From Siphonodentalium dalli (Eukaryota > Mollusca > Scaphopoda > Gadilida > Siphonodentaliidae), in NCBI GenBank assembly GCA_032622095.1, contig CP136069.1:122010126-122074125 (forward strand): a stretch of 64,000 nt of DNA, written 5' to 3'. A program made the translations under genes and the position numbers. The notes under the pieces were generated by a model that saw only the letters and a list, made by a program, of their open reading frames with translations, was not told where the DNA came from and searched no databases. Shown here piece after piece: positions 35,497 through 46,885 of the stretch (positions within the stretch are counted from its first letter, which is position 1; every line of letters begins with the position of its first letter).

Positions 35497-38195
35497 CAAT
35501 AAAGAGCGTTTCGTTTTAATTTATCGTACCGCGGTAAAACAACACAAAATTGGTTTATTGATGTCGGATTTAATCAATTATAATCAAGCCATTCATTACC
35601 AATATGATATGATAAGTTCATTTTTCCTTGGTTATGAATCTTTTATATATTTGGGCAATATGGTGTTTATATATATTTCGGAATCTAGCCGACTGTCACT
35701 GATGGAAATTCACTGCATCTATGCATGGTTATTGGCCTATAAAATTAGCACTCTAGCGATGCGGTCTATTGAATATCCAGGTCATAAATCGACCTCTATG
35801 TGTCAATTTGTCAATTACGCATAACAATAGGGTTATAAAATATATAAATGTTCGCCGTGGTTCGTTTAAACATCCAATCATGTATAGGGTCATTCTATCG
35901 TTACGTGTGTGACATTTAGAGGTTTTTAGAGCCTTTATAATCAAGATAACTTTAATTTTATAAAATTATTTTAGTCAAGGGATGCTGCATTTTATTTGCC
36001 AGAGGCTAGTCCACGACTTTTGAGACATATTTTAAACTCATTGTGTACCATAAATTTTTGGCAAGACATTATTTGGTGCGTTACGTGTGTGATGCACAAA
36101 AATCAGTTTTTTGCATGTCCTCTTTTTGAGTCTATATTCCTGTGAAATAGTAAGTCTAGAATATACAATAAATGTCACGTTTGAATGGAAATATGTTCAG
36201 CTATTAAAAAAATAGTTTCTGAACTGTCAACACCAAACCACCTTCCATTCCAAGGATTATAACCACCAAAGAGGCAGCGTTACGTGTGTGACACAAAAAC
36301 GTTACGTGTGTGACGCTGTGAAATTGCTATTAGATTATTGGAATTCAATACCCTCAATCATATATAATTTGGCCTATAAGAGTAGTGTGATCATGTACAT
36401 GTGAAAGAGGGCATTAAGTTGGGTTAGATAGATCCTGGGTTTTAAATTTATGTAATGTTAAAAGTTTTTTAAGTAGTGGACAAAAATGGTCATGCAAATG
36501 TTTAAAATTGTACAACCATGACCGCAGTTACAAACTCAGCCGTCAGGACCATGTAAAGGTACTAGTAATCCAATTAATTTGCACTATGAGCATGGGATAG
36601 GTTATCGAATTATTGATAATCAAAAGATTCTATAGTTTGACAATCAACTTAATATTCATCAACATGTACATCTAATTCACTTATAAGTGATCCATGTGGA
36701 AATCCACAGAACATACCCACATATATCAGGTAGGAAGGGGTGGTACAAATGATGTAAAAACATATTCTGGGGGTGTTTGCCTCATAAAAAGGGCTAAATT
36801 CTCCTTTTCACACCTTTTTAATTTTGAGATATAAAGCCAACACATCATCTCAATAATAGTTTAAATGACATTCACATTGCAGAAACACTGTATTTAAGTA
36901 CCCAGGACCCCATGGATGCTTTAAAGGGATTACTATCTATTAACCCTGGTCATGTCTGCATTGAGTTTAAACTGAACAGTGCCTTATGCTTAAGACCCTT
37001 CAATGTGCCCTTATTGCGCACAATTACTTCAGAATGATAAAATGAATGAATTTAAGATAAAAACATGTGTAAAATACATTTTCTTGATATTTAGAAGTTT
37101 CTTCAATAAAATAAAGCCAAAAAGAAACCTGAGTTGTGTGGTTTGTGACTGGTAATGGTTGATTGTATAATGTCACACACGTAACGTTACGTGTGTGACA
37201 GATATCGGAAGCACTGCAAAAGTCGTAAAAAGTATTAATATCTTATTTTATGATGATCAGTGCTTCACCCAAACCATAGAGTCACATAATATAGAAAACT
37301 ACGATGTATGTTCATGTAGTTTTTGAAAAATTAAAACTTTAATGTTAAATCGTTACGTGTGTGACAGATGATTAGTCATGGAGATGCTGATGAATAAATG
37401 TTCCAAATTTTGAAAATGTGGGTATGTTTTATATTTTTTTTTATTGGAAAAATATACTACCGGGTAGTACACAATGTATTGCCGCAAAATTCTAATGTTT
37501 ACTATCAATAACCTTCATGTCACAGCTTACGTGGCCACTCTGATAATTATGCAAAAATAACAGAGTTGGGTACTACTATTTCAAACAAACCAAATATATA
37601 CAAACAGGTAGGCAACAATATAGTTTAATAACATTTTGGAAAGCTGAAAATCTGTACTTTTGAACGAATCAAGTGCCAGGATTTTTCAGCATGTTTGAAA
37701 TTTTGCCATTTTTTACAATTTTGGGATACCTAATGGTAGAATGACCCTATAACACTTTTTGAAGGAGGGATAATAATCCGGTTTAATATGGAATCACATA
37801 TTCAAGTGCTCTTTATTCGCAATATATCGCAATAGTGAACGCTCTTTATTGCGTCAAGGTAAAGGGACTCGACTTAGAACAGTTGTTCTAGTGATTGTTT
37901 ACTGATTACAACAATACAGGTCAATACATGTACATGAACTTCCGATATGCATGCTTTATATATCCTTCCATCATTGTCATAGCAATTTCCGCTTTATTAA
38001 ACTCTTTTTATTCGTACCATATTAGGAAAACTCTTAACATGGAACGCTCTTTATTGAGCCATGGTGAAGGAATTGGGGACTCGACTTAGAATAGTTGTCA
38101 TCGTGAATTATTCATCAACATACTCCCCACTAACTGCAATTGTATGTATTCGTAACCATGACTGACTCGTCAAATTAAACGCTCTTTATTTGGTA
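35497..38195. mobile_element. Possible outer element with inverted AATAAAGAGCGTTT ends, hosting a nested insertion
   Basis: Near 35500 the sequence reads gtcaataaagagcgttt. Near 38168 its inverse, aaacgctctttatttgg, occurs, and more inverted copies lie at 37808, 37845 and 38042. The 1.86-kb element at 35887-37747 sits inside. The outer boundaries and class are inference. Confidence 0.35.
35887..37747. mobile_element. 1,861-bp non-autonomous TIR element with a repeated GTTACGTGTGTGAC motif
   Basis: The left end GGGTCATTCTA and right end TAGAATGACCC are exact inverts, flanked by TATA on both sides (35883-35886 and 37748-37751; TA or TATA duplication). The motif cgttacgtgtgtgac occurs at 35899, 36079 (last base changed), 36278, 36300 and 37351. 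At 37172-37199 it forms a perfect 28-base palindrome with its own inverse. No transposase is present. Confidence 0.8.
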
Positions 38196-38405
38196 TATGT
38201 AATCGGTTTCTGATTTTGCGCAACGGGTTTCCCACAGAAATCCTGCCAAATGTCATGTAAACGAACATCGTTTGGAAATGAATACAGCATACAGTATGCC
38301 TAACTGAGAGTCACTAGAATGAATGAATGATTGTAAATACGGGACACCCGGGGCATATATACGGAAAATTAAAACAACATCGCGAACACGCACCCGAATA
38401 AAGTT

Positions 38406-38529
38406 TGTGCGATCCTTCTACTAGTAATACTTGTACTAGTATGCCTACCGACCAGTTGGTGACAAACTTTAGTCAGAATTTGACCACTGGAACATATGTT
38501 GTGGTGCGAACCGGAAACCATTCTTTGCC
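38406..38529 (+). repeat. 124-bp exact copy of part of the transposon ORF at 43509-43632
   Basis: Every base from tgtgcgatccttctactagt to ccattctttgcc matches 43509-43632. Flanks differ on both sides. It encodes a piece of the transposon's downstream ORF, including VVVRTGNHSLP, with no start or end of its own. Confidence 0.95.
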
Positions 38530-39085
38530 GGCTCGTGTTTTTATAAGCTTTATACGAAAGTGTTATCTACCCCGCTCAATCGTCCCTCTATATTTTTTGT
38601 CAAAACAATACCGTAACTTTCCAAACAGCACTTAAGACAAACCACAAGTGAAGATAACTCACCGCACGATGACAATTCACCATGTGTACACAATGCTATT
38701 GATATGCCCCGCAGTAATTCCATTACACTCACCGCTGATGTCGATTCCGGATTTTCCATCGCCATATAGGTAGACATAATTAACTCCGACTCCGATTCCC
38801 TGTTTTTAATTAGTTTACCTCGCTTGACGTCATGCAAGGTTTTGCGACGGAGATAGCCGACAACCGGTGGTGGTATTATTTATTTATTTCTCGGCTTATT
38901 TATTACGCGATTTTTATGGGACTTGGATCATTGTGATCACAATAGGGGTGGCTTTCCGATAGAGTTTTGTTGTTTCATGAGGATAGTAATCCTTTAATTA
39001 ATCCTATTAACTCAGTGCTTGCTTATGGGTGTCTATACCTCCAACATGGCAGCGCGTCCCGTATCCAATCACGTGATTAAGAACG

Positions 39086-39310
39086 CTCTATAAGGAACTC
39101 AATTTATGAAAGAATAACCAAATGACCCGACAAACATATCCCAAATACAAGCACAAAACACAAAATACTTGACATATGCAAATTTGTAACTGAGTACAAT
39201 GAATGTTATTTATAGGAAACAGGCGACATATGCCGGGTATTTTGTGCTTGTATTTGGTATATGTTTGTCCAACCATTTGGTAATTCTTTCATAACTTGAG
39301 TTCCTTATAG
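39086..39310. mobile_element. Foldback MITE with about 80-bp arms
   Basis: The left end tataaggaactcaa and right end ttgagttccttata are exact inverts. The arms continue with 'atgaaagaat(a/t)accaaatg' and 'caaacatat(c/a)ccaaatacaagc'. Confidence 0.8.
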
Positions 39311-39922
39311 TAGTATACCGATTTATAAATTCAATTAAAACCTTATTTTTGGGAGTTTATATCCTGTAACTGTGATTTGATTGAATTTAAAATTCAAGCT
39401 AAACTAAGGCAATGGTAAAATTTGTAAAATTTCTAACGTAAATCGTCAAAGTCAGAGTACTAGTAGTCTACTTGGTCTTGGACCTGCGAATATTCGAGAT
39501 TCGATTCGATGTCAATATAGGTCACCCGATTCGAGATTGACACCGAATCGGTCGGCTGATTCAGATATTTTGGAATCTTTTCATGCAAATTATGTGCTTC
39601 GATCGCAACCGATTACAGTGATCAATCGCCGCATATATTTGTAATATGATTTCATTGACACTACATGTATGTAAATTTCTACACGGTGTGTGATCGCTAG
39701 ATGCGGAACTCAATTGGTGGCGTCCAGCAATCGTCTCGTTGAACAGCTCCAATCAGATAATAACATTATTAACAATACACGCAGTGAAAGTTTGTGGGCA
39801 TGTGTTATGATAGTGGAAATGAAGTGGGACCATGACTTCTATGCCACTTCATCAGTTATGTTTCAGATTCAGACATGACTTTGCTTTCCTTGTATGCTAC
39901 TCTTGGGTGCCTAATAAACGTA

Positions 39923-40364
39923 CTCTCGGGCTCCAAATAAAAGTGCAGGCCCAATTAATAGTGCAGGGGGGAATTCCATTGAAAGTTAATAAAAGTGCAG
40001 ACCCAAATAATAGTCCAGGGGGACTCTGAGCAAAACACCAACATGCCTGGTTAAACAAATTATTTTTTGTAGTAGGTCAAGTATAGGAATCAACATAGTA
40101 CATGTACATGTATGTCTCATTTGGTATTTTATTCAATATTAAGTAAATGTCCACATGTATGCCATGCATGTATACTTGAAAATGTACATGCATAAAGTTC
40201 ATCATTTTGATATCAGAATCATATAGAAATCTTGACTTTGTGCTCTTTTCAATTTTAATAGCCTCAAAATTAATAAACATGCAGACCCAAATAAGCACTG
40301 TGCATGGGGGAAATTTCCCACGAAAATAATAAACGTGCATGCATGTTTATTTGGAGCCCAAGAG
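39923..40364. mobile_element. 442-bp MITE nested inside the left end of the larger transposon
   Basis: The left end CTCTCGGGCTCCAAATAAA and the inverted right end CTCTTGGGCTCCAAATAAA are flanked by TA on both sides (39921-39922 and 40365-40366). Motifs such as aataaacatgcagaccc recur inside. It sits 23 bases into the outer TIR. The end sequences are close to the outer element, so it was probably moved by a related transposase. Confidence 0.8.
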
Positions 40365-40571
40365 TACATGTACGATTGTTAAATTTGAGTTAAAATTCCC
40401 GCCTTTACGATCGTTATTTGGCCCTGTACGTTTATTAAATGTGGCGGTCGAAATATGTCAACCAATTTTTTTTTTATACAGGTATGATTTGTGATTATTG
40501 AACAAATAAAGCGTGTGTCAGTGTGTTGATTCGTACGCACATTCGAAGACTCAGTTATCTACACATCGAAA

Positions 40572-40820
40572 CTATTTCTGTCACAGGATTTTCTTTGAAC
40601 CAATCAAAACATCCGATATTAGTCCCCCCGGGAATCGCTTCTTGTATCCTCAACGTCATTTCTTAAACCATCACCCGAACACGTGGTCATTCGGTGCTAT
40701 TTCTATCACAGACTATCTTTGAACCAATCAAAACATCCGATAATAATTGCCCCCCGGAATAGCTCAATGATGTAATTTCTAAAAGGAGCACCGAACACGT
40801 TGTTATTTGGTGCTGCGCGT
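40572..40820 (+). promoter_or_regulatory. Two-copy tandem repeat with CCAAT boxes, likely transposon promoter region
   Basis: Two copies of about 124 bp each hold ttgaaccaatcaaaacatcc (a CCAAT box) and 'cgaacacgt(g/t)gt'. A TATA-like gggtatatag follows at about 40821. The transposase start lies about 600 bp downstream. Confidence 0.5.
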
Positions 40821-41417
40821 GGGTATATAGTATTGGACACGAAGTGACAATATTACATGGGGGGATATACACATGTATGTAATAGGTATTTTATATGTCT
40901 CGCAAATTAGATCTGATCTGAACCTCTTACTGGTACGATATAAAGATATACTAGTCCATCATTATTCAAGTGTTTAAAAAATGAGACTTCAGTGGGGAAA
41001 AAGATAGTCGTGAATGTAAAAAAGTAAACCTGCGGCCCCCCCATTTGCATTGAAATAATGGGTTAGTCCGAACTCTCCAGTTATGTCTTAATGACGATGA
41101 CTGTCGCCTGTCGGGTTCTATTTGGGAGCAACAAGTTTACCCATGTTCAATTGTTGTTGGTACCTGATAATAAAAACAGGATGGGGTATTTATATACTGG
41201 TACACCATACAAAGTATTCTGGTGGTTCATTATGGATAGTACTGGGGTAGTTATAATGAATTTTTTATGTACTGTAACACAAACATGATACACCGTTTTA
41301 CACGTGCACACGTATTGAGCTTCATTAAGGGTTGGGAACGTTTTAGTTTATAAATAGACATCTAGGTAGCGGGGAGTTTTCCATATTTTGGTTTTTGAAA
41401 ATAAAAGTTATAAAACA

Positions 41418-43270
41418 ATGGCCGATGTGTTCACGCAAAAAAAAGGAGAAAATACTCATTAGAAGAGAAACAAATGCTCGCTGAATTGGCAGAAAAATAT
41501 AGGCTTGAATATGAAAGTAACCTGGCACAGCAACCTAAAAAATGGGACTACAAAAGAAAAAAGTTTGTGCAAGGGCCTCCTCAAGAAGGCTATATATCAA
41601 GGGCTGTTCGAGAAATGTTCCCCTCCCTGAAAGAGTTAAAAGTCCAACGACGAAACCTATCTTCAAGCTATCCAAGTAGCTAGGCGAGCACATGATAAAC
41701 TGATGATGAATTTAGTGAACAGCCAGCATCTAAGAAAATGTGCAGAGAAAGTGGTGGGGGCAGGAAGAGAAATGCAGAAGCTGTCAGACAAGCTTTATTT
41801 GACTATTTTATCGACATAAGAGGGACATTGAAGGGCCGTTTGCCAATTAAAATATTTCGGGCGAAGCCTAAGGAGTTGTATAAAAATTGGTTGGAGACCA
41901 AAAAAGAACCCATTGACCAAAATGAACTATTAACTTTCTCGAATAAATGGATTCGACAGTGGATGCAAGAGTACAACGTCAGTTTACGTAAACCAAATAA
42001 AAGATTTTCCATTACACAAGAGAAAAGAAAACATCATCGAATTCATTAAGAATATCTACAGAGTTAGATACTATTTCAAAAGCAAACATGGAAACGAACC
42101 AACAATAATCAATGGCGACCAGATGCCATTGCATCGTAATGAGTCTGCGTCACAGAAAACTATGACAATGAAAGGTCAGCCGAGCTTCTTGAAAGAAAAT
42201 TACATGCTAAGCAGAGAGAGGGCCACTGTATACACCCAAGTGTCAAGTGATGCAAAGGAACCGTTCTCAAAACCGGAGTTTGTATTCAAAGGGAAGGGTA
42301 TCCGAGTAAAGCTGAATAATGCAGATAAATTGAAAGTGCATTGGGCTGAGAAGGGGTCATATAGACTGCCCACCATGCTTGAAACTGTCAAAAACATAAA
42401 AAAAAGTTTAAATATGTTTACTGACCAGGATTATGGTTTATACATATTGGATGACTATTCGGTACACTGTACAGAGGAAGTCAGAATTCATGAGTCTCTT
42501 TAAAAGAGGTTATGTTCTTGTGATCATGGGATGTGGCATAACAGGCGACCTCCAAATTAACGACACTCATGTTCACCATGTTCTGAAATCCAAATATAGG
42601 GAACTCGAAAGCCAATTGATGATTCAACAGTTGCAGGAAAATCCAAACAAGATCCCGGCTCCTACAATGGATGACATGATGTTGATGCTAAATCAAAGCT
42701 GGAAAAGTTTGGACTTCAACAATTCGTTTGATGGAAGCGAAGACTACAAAGCTTCTGATAAACTTATTGCATTAGCCGGTGCAGAACTATTTGCGTTTCG
42801 TAAAGAGTTGCTGAGTTCAAAACCACCATCTAGCCTGAAAGAATTAATGGCTTCAATCACACCACCAGAAGGTGTGGTCATCAAGCACAATGCTGATTCA
42901 TCCCCGGCTCGCAACGCTGATTCATCCCCGGCTCCTTTTGATGAAGGCCAAGAACTTTTTTGATTGTAACGGCGATGAAATTATTAAAACTACTGATAAT
43001 ACCAGCAATAATGTAGTTGAAGAAGTTAATAGTATCTCATCTCACGAAGAAGGCGAAAGTGTTCCTCAGTCTGTTTCTACTATAGGCCTAATGATAGTAA
43101 TATTGAAGATGCTACTAGTGTTGTTAGTGAACCGCCAACTCCCACAAATTATTCTACTACTAGTAGTGCTAATATGGATATGATGTTACCGATCGAGAGC
43201 GATGATGGTTCAATTAATGCTGATGCTGCCTTCTTGAATGATCTTGGGGAAAGTTATCCATGGACATGAG
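41418..43270 (+). pseudogene. Pogo/Tigger-like (DDE_1) transposase, broken by several frameshifts
   Basis: The gene starts at ATG 41418. The frame is lost at a run of eight A (41437-41444) and resumes with RRKYSLEEKQMLAELAEKYR, a helix-turn-helix-like N-terminus. A stop region lies at about 41680. Next come QALFDYFIDIRGTLKGRLP and FSNKWIRQWMQEYNVSLRKP, resembling a CENP-B/Tc5-type DNA-binding domain. After a shift near 42022 the catalytic core follows: first Asp in INGDQMPLHRNES (codon 42117), second in YILDDYSVH (about 42450). After another shift near 42490 comes MGCGITGDLQINDTHVHH, with the likely third Asp at codon 42562. An acidic Ser/Thr-rich tail continues through two more shifts and ends SYPWT at about 43267. 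With at least five breaks it is not expected to be active. The family call rests on the domain order and the TA-flanked TIRs. Confidence 0.8.
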
Positions 43271-43379
43271 ACGTCACGCCTCTTCTTGCCGTATACATGT
43301 ATGTGACAGGTAAAGGACACATACTTTTATAAGGCCAGAAGAAGCATAAAAAAATGACTGTCGGTTTTGAAAAATGACT

Positions 43380-43819
43380 CACATGGACTTCACTCACTTC
43401 AGACTCTATACGAACCAGCATGTAATAGTAGCAACTGTGAACCTGGTACTAGTAGGCCTACTAATTCTAGTACTCCCCCATTTGACAAATCAGAAAATGA
43501 CTGAGACGTGTGCGATCCTTCTACTAGTAATACTTGTACTAGTATGCCTACCGACCAGTTGGTGACAAACTTTAGTCAGAATTTGACCACTGGAACATAT
43601 GTTGTGGTGCGAACCGGAAACCATTCTTTGCCAGGTTGTGTGACAGATGAATGTCCACTGATGGTTAAGTTTTTTGAGCCATGCCGTGGCAGTGAAAACT
43701 TGTACAAACCAGCTGGTGTATTTTCTGTACAAATTTCAAATGTTGAGAAAGTTTTTGAAAGGCAACCTGACATTATTCCAGCAGGCTCGCATGGGTTCTC
43801 ATATAAATTCTATTTGTAA
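43380..43819 (+). pseudogene. Downstream ORF of the same transposon
   Basis: A first segment (NSSNCEPGTSRPTNSSTPP) ends in a stop at about 43502. The open part, 43508-43819, encodes 103 residues with VVVRTGNHSLPGCVTDECP, MVKFFEPCRGSENLYKPAG and ERQPDIIPAGSHGFSYKF. It looks like a small beta-rich domain of the kind found at the ends of some pogo-like proteins, but I cannot name it. It may be the last exon of the transposase. Part of it (43509-43632) is duplicated exactly at 38406-38529. The DNA is unusually rich in ACTAGT. Confidence 0.55.
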
Positions 43820-44370
43820 ATGTAAATGCATATTGTTATGAATGTTCAATTTGTTTTGAAAAAAAAGAAGAATACTTACCAAATAGTCACATTACTCTAT
43901 CTTCCAAGTGTTGCAGTTTCTGCTGATAAGTGTAGTACATGTACAGTACTGGTACAATTGTATAGTATTAAGGCTGAACAAAAATTGGTTAGGGGTCTCC
44001 CTTCCTACTAGTAGTATTAGTGGGTGATTTTTGTATATGTTAAAGTATCTCGCAAAACATACTACTAGTAGTATATATATCCTTGGATCCCAAATTGTAT
44101 TTAGTATTAGTACTTACTAGTAAGGATACTATTGCTGAATATACAATCCATTTCTCAAAGTGGATTACAATGTAGTAATAACATATAAATTAGTACTAGT
44201 ACTAGTACAATAATAGGACGAGCTATGGTGGATTTTAAATGGGTATTTCAATAGATTTGGGGAAATTTCCACCCTGTATGTTTATTCCGCCCTGTACATT
44301 TATTAAAAAATTGGGAATATTCTGCCCTGTATGTTTATTCCGCCCTGTATGTTTATTAAGCACTCAAGAG

Positions 44371-45941
44371 TAATATTGTATTTTCCCACCCGTCTGGAAG
44401 CCGTTCCTAACTGGATCAGGCATGTACCATTCGATACTACTACTATATATTAATGGATAAACATGGCACTATACTTCACAAGAAAAGATCTTATACATGT
44501 AATATAAATTTCTTGTTTCTAAAAAGACTTATCCTGGTTTGGACTGTCTATTCAACCTTGAAATTCAACAAGACTGGTCAGAGTGATATGTAACGCATGT
44601 ATCGTTACATTTAGGTGCGGTTACAACTTACACAGATGGTCAGTGTAGAATCTTCTTTAATTGGGTAGAAACTTGGGGGAAATTGCAGGATATGAATAAG
44701 GAATTAAGTTTAGCTTTTACATCAGATACAATTTAACATGAAACAAATTTTTCCGAATTTGTATTTGAATTTATACAATTTATTTATCTGATAAAGTTAT
44801 GTGTTTCAGAAAGTGAACTTGAATAAAACAATTTTTTTTTTAAATAGTGTAGCGACAAGCGTGCTAAAATGATGCTAAATCTAAGAAAAAAAAATCATTT
44901 AAATGCAAGGTTCTGAGGCCTATATATTAATTGCGAGAGGCCAACTGGTTAAATTTTTTTCTTTTCAAAATGAATAATCCAGAGACATGCTAAAAACAAA
45001 TTTATATACAATTGTAATATATCCAAGTTTCAATTTTTGCAGACATAGTTGACACTTCTGGAGAATCGCCCCTTAGCAACATATTGAATCTATAATGCCA
45101 CGGCATCAAAATTGCCGTGGGAAATTTTTTCCTAATTTCGAGGGCTGGCGGTATGAAAATTTAAATAGTTGTACTATTAGTAGTTTAGTATGATAATCAA
45201 CATATTTATATTAATTATTATTACTCAATGGCATTGATTGTAAGCTATCATATAAATTTTTGTGTTCCTTGAATATGATCATGTTGAACGATTATTGCGA
45301 ATAAGCCAATCACACCAAGTACTAATTTGATCACTGCACTGCAGGGTGTAAATTTCCACACGAATCCCTGAATGGACTTGCGTAAAGATTCGCGTGACAA
45401 ACACTGACGAGAATCAAATTGGTTTGCGCAATTACCACTATCCTCAAAGTACTTACATGTAATTGACTTGAAAAACGGGAATATACCCCGGAAATGACTG
45501 CAGAAGTACCAATAGTATACGATATCCACAGTTGTATCAAGACGGGTTCGGCGATTGAGTTACGGTACTGCATGCTTATGAGTGGGTCGTCACACAAAAA
45601 AGTTGATTATGTGACATCATTGTTGTTGTTGTGATGATATACATTATTTGTTGTGACATCTGGTCATACGATGGAATTAACTATTCCTCTATAAGATCAC
45701 TGGCCATACAGTCTCACTCAAGTCTGAGTTTAGTGTGCCTGTTTAGTGGGCTGGAAAGAGTTATGGCCCTGGCTTCGCAACTATTTGACTTGGTGACCTC
45801 ATTTTAACAAATCTGAATGTGAGTCATCTACTTAGGGAACATCCACAACAAATATAGACCCATTCAGTCTTATGGTTCCGAGGAAGAAGATGTTTAAAGA
45901 ATTGTTGACAGATGGAAAGACGGTCGGACCGATGGACGGAC
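44371..45941. other. AT-rich intron DNA
   Basis: No gene or clear repeat was seen. Confidence 0.4.
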
Positions 45942-46808
45942 GAGGAGTGATGACTATAGCTCCACCAGGTGAGCTAAAAAGTGTGAATATTAATTGCCTT
46001 TTGCAGGAAGCTATTGATTTGTCACAGAGCAAAGAATAATGTGATGGCTCTTTGCAATTAATTTTATTGGCATGATTCCTCCCGTTTGAAATACCGTAAT
46101 TTATTTCCATGGGAGTCCTCTAGACCCAGTTGAATGTAATGAGATCTTGGTTTAGTTTTGTCTGTTATTTGCGGAATGAGGTATCCAGAGGGTGAATTTA
46201 GTGATGCTGTCCCGCATAGCGAGCTAGCATCACTAACTTCACCCTCTGGGGACCTCATTCTGCATTTGGAAAGTTTCTTTATTATCAAATTTCTATATAA
46301 ACTTAGATTCTATATCTTTTTTAGTTTAGTTTCTCTTTATCCCCAAACTGGCAGACAACACATTGTATAATTGAGGTTCCCAATGGGTGTACATAACAAT
46401 ATTCACCATTTGGGAACTTCAATCTGAATCAACATGTATACATGTCTCCCATAGCAGATGAGGCCATGCAGAATGATTTCCCCAGAGGGTGAATTTGGTG
46501 TTGCTAGCTGACTATGCTGGATAGCGTCACTAAATTTACCCTCTGGGGATGTCATTCTGCAAATGACCGGCACACTAAGCTCTCACTCAAGCTAAATCAA
46601 GATCTCATTACAATCAACTAGTTCAGGAGGACTCCCATGGAATAAATTATGGTATTTCAAACGGGAGGAATCACGCCAATGAAATTACTCGCAGAGAGTC
46701 ATCACATTATTCTTTGCTGCTTTGATCAATCAATAGCTTCCTGCAAAAGGCAATTAATATTCTAACTTTTTAGCTCTCTGGTGGAGCTATAGTCATCAAT
46801 CCTCATAC
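45942..46808. mobile_element. Foldback element with about 215-bp arms and two internal hairpins
   Basis: The left arm (45942-46155) and inverted right arm (46592-46808) share tgatgactatagctccacca, 'aatattaattgccttttgca', 'gattcctcccgtttgaaata', 'ccatgggagtcctc' and 'aatgagatctt'. Between them, ccagagggtgaattt pairs with its inverse twice, at about 46186-46250 and 46486-46545. Confidence 0.8.
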
Positions 46809-46885
46809 GTGCATCCGTCTGTCTGTCTTTACTTGACATACATGTAAGTGTTTGCACAAAGCACATGGTCGATATATGATTAAAT

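Larger units (their letters stand above)
39900..44370 (+). mobile_element. 4,471-bp pogo/Tigger-like DNA transposon
   Basis: The left end CTCTTGGGTGCCTAATAAAC and the inverted right end CTCTTGAGTGCTTAATAAAC differ at two positions in 20. TA flanks both ends (39898-39899 and 44371-44372). Subterminal regions repeat the motif cctgtacgtttatta in both orientations (about 40422-40445 and 44270-44360). Inside are a promoter-like duplication (40572-40820), a broken transposase (41418-43270) and a downstream ORF (43380-43819). A 442-bp relative is nested in the left end (39923-40364). Confidence 0.85.

Noticed and set aside
39480-39560. Repeated 'attcgattcgat' motifs here and near 53254 and 59310
   Set aside because: Similarity is limited to short, simple stretches; element boundaries could not be set.
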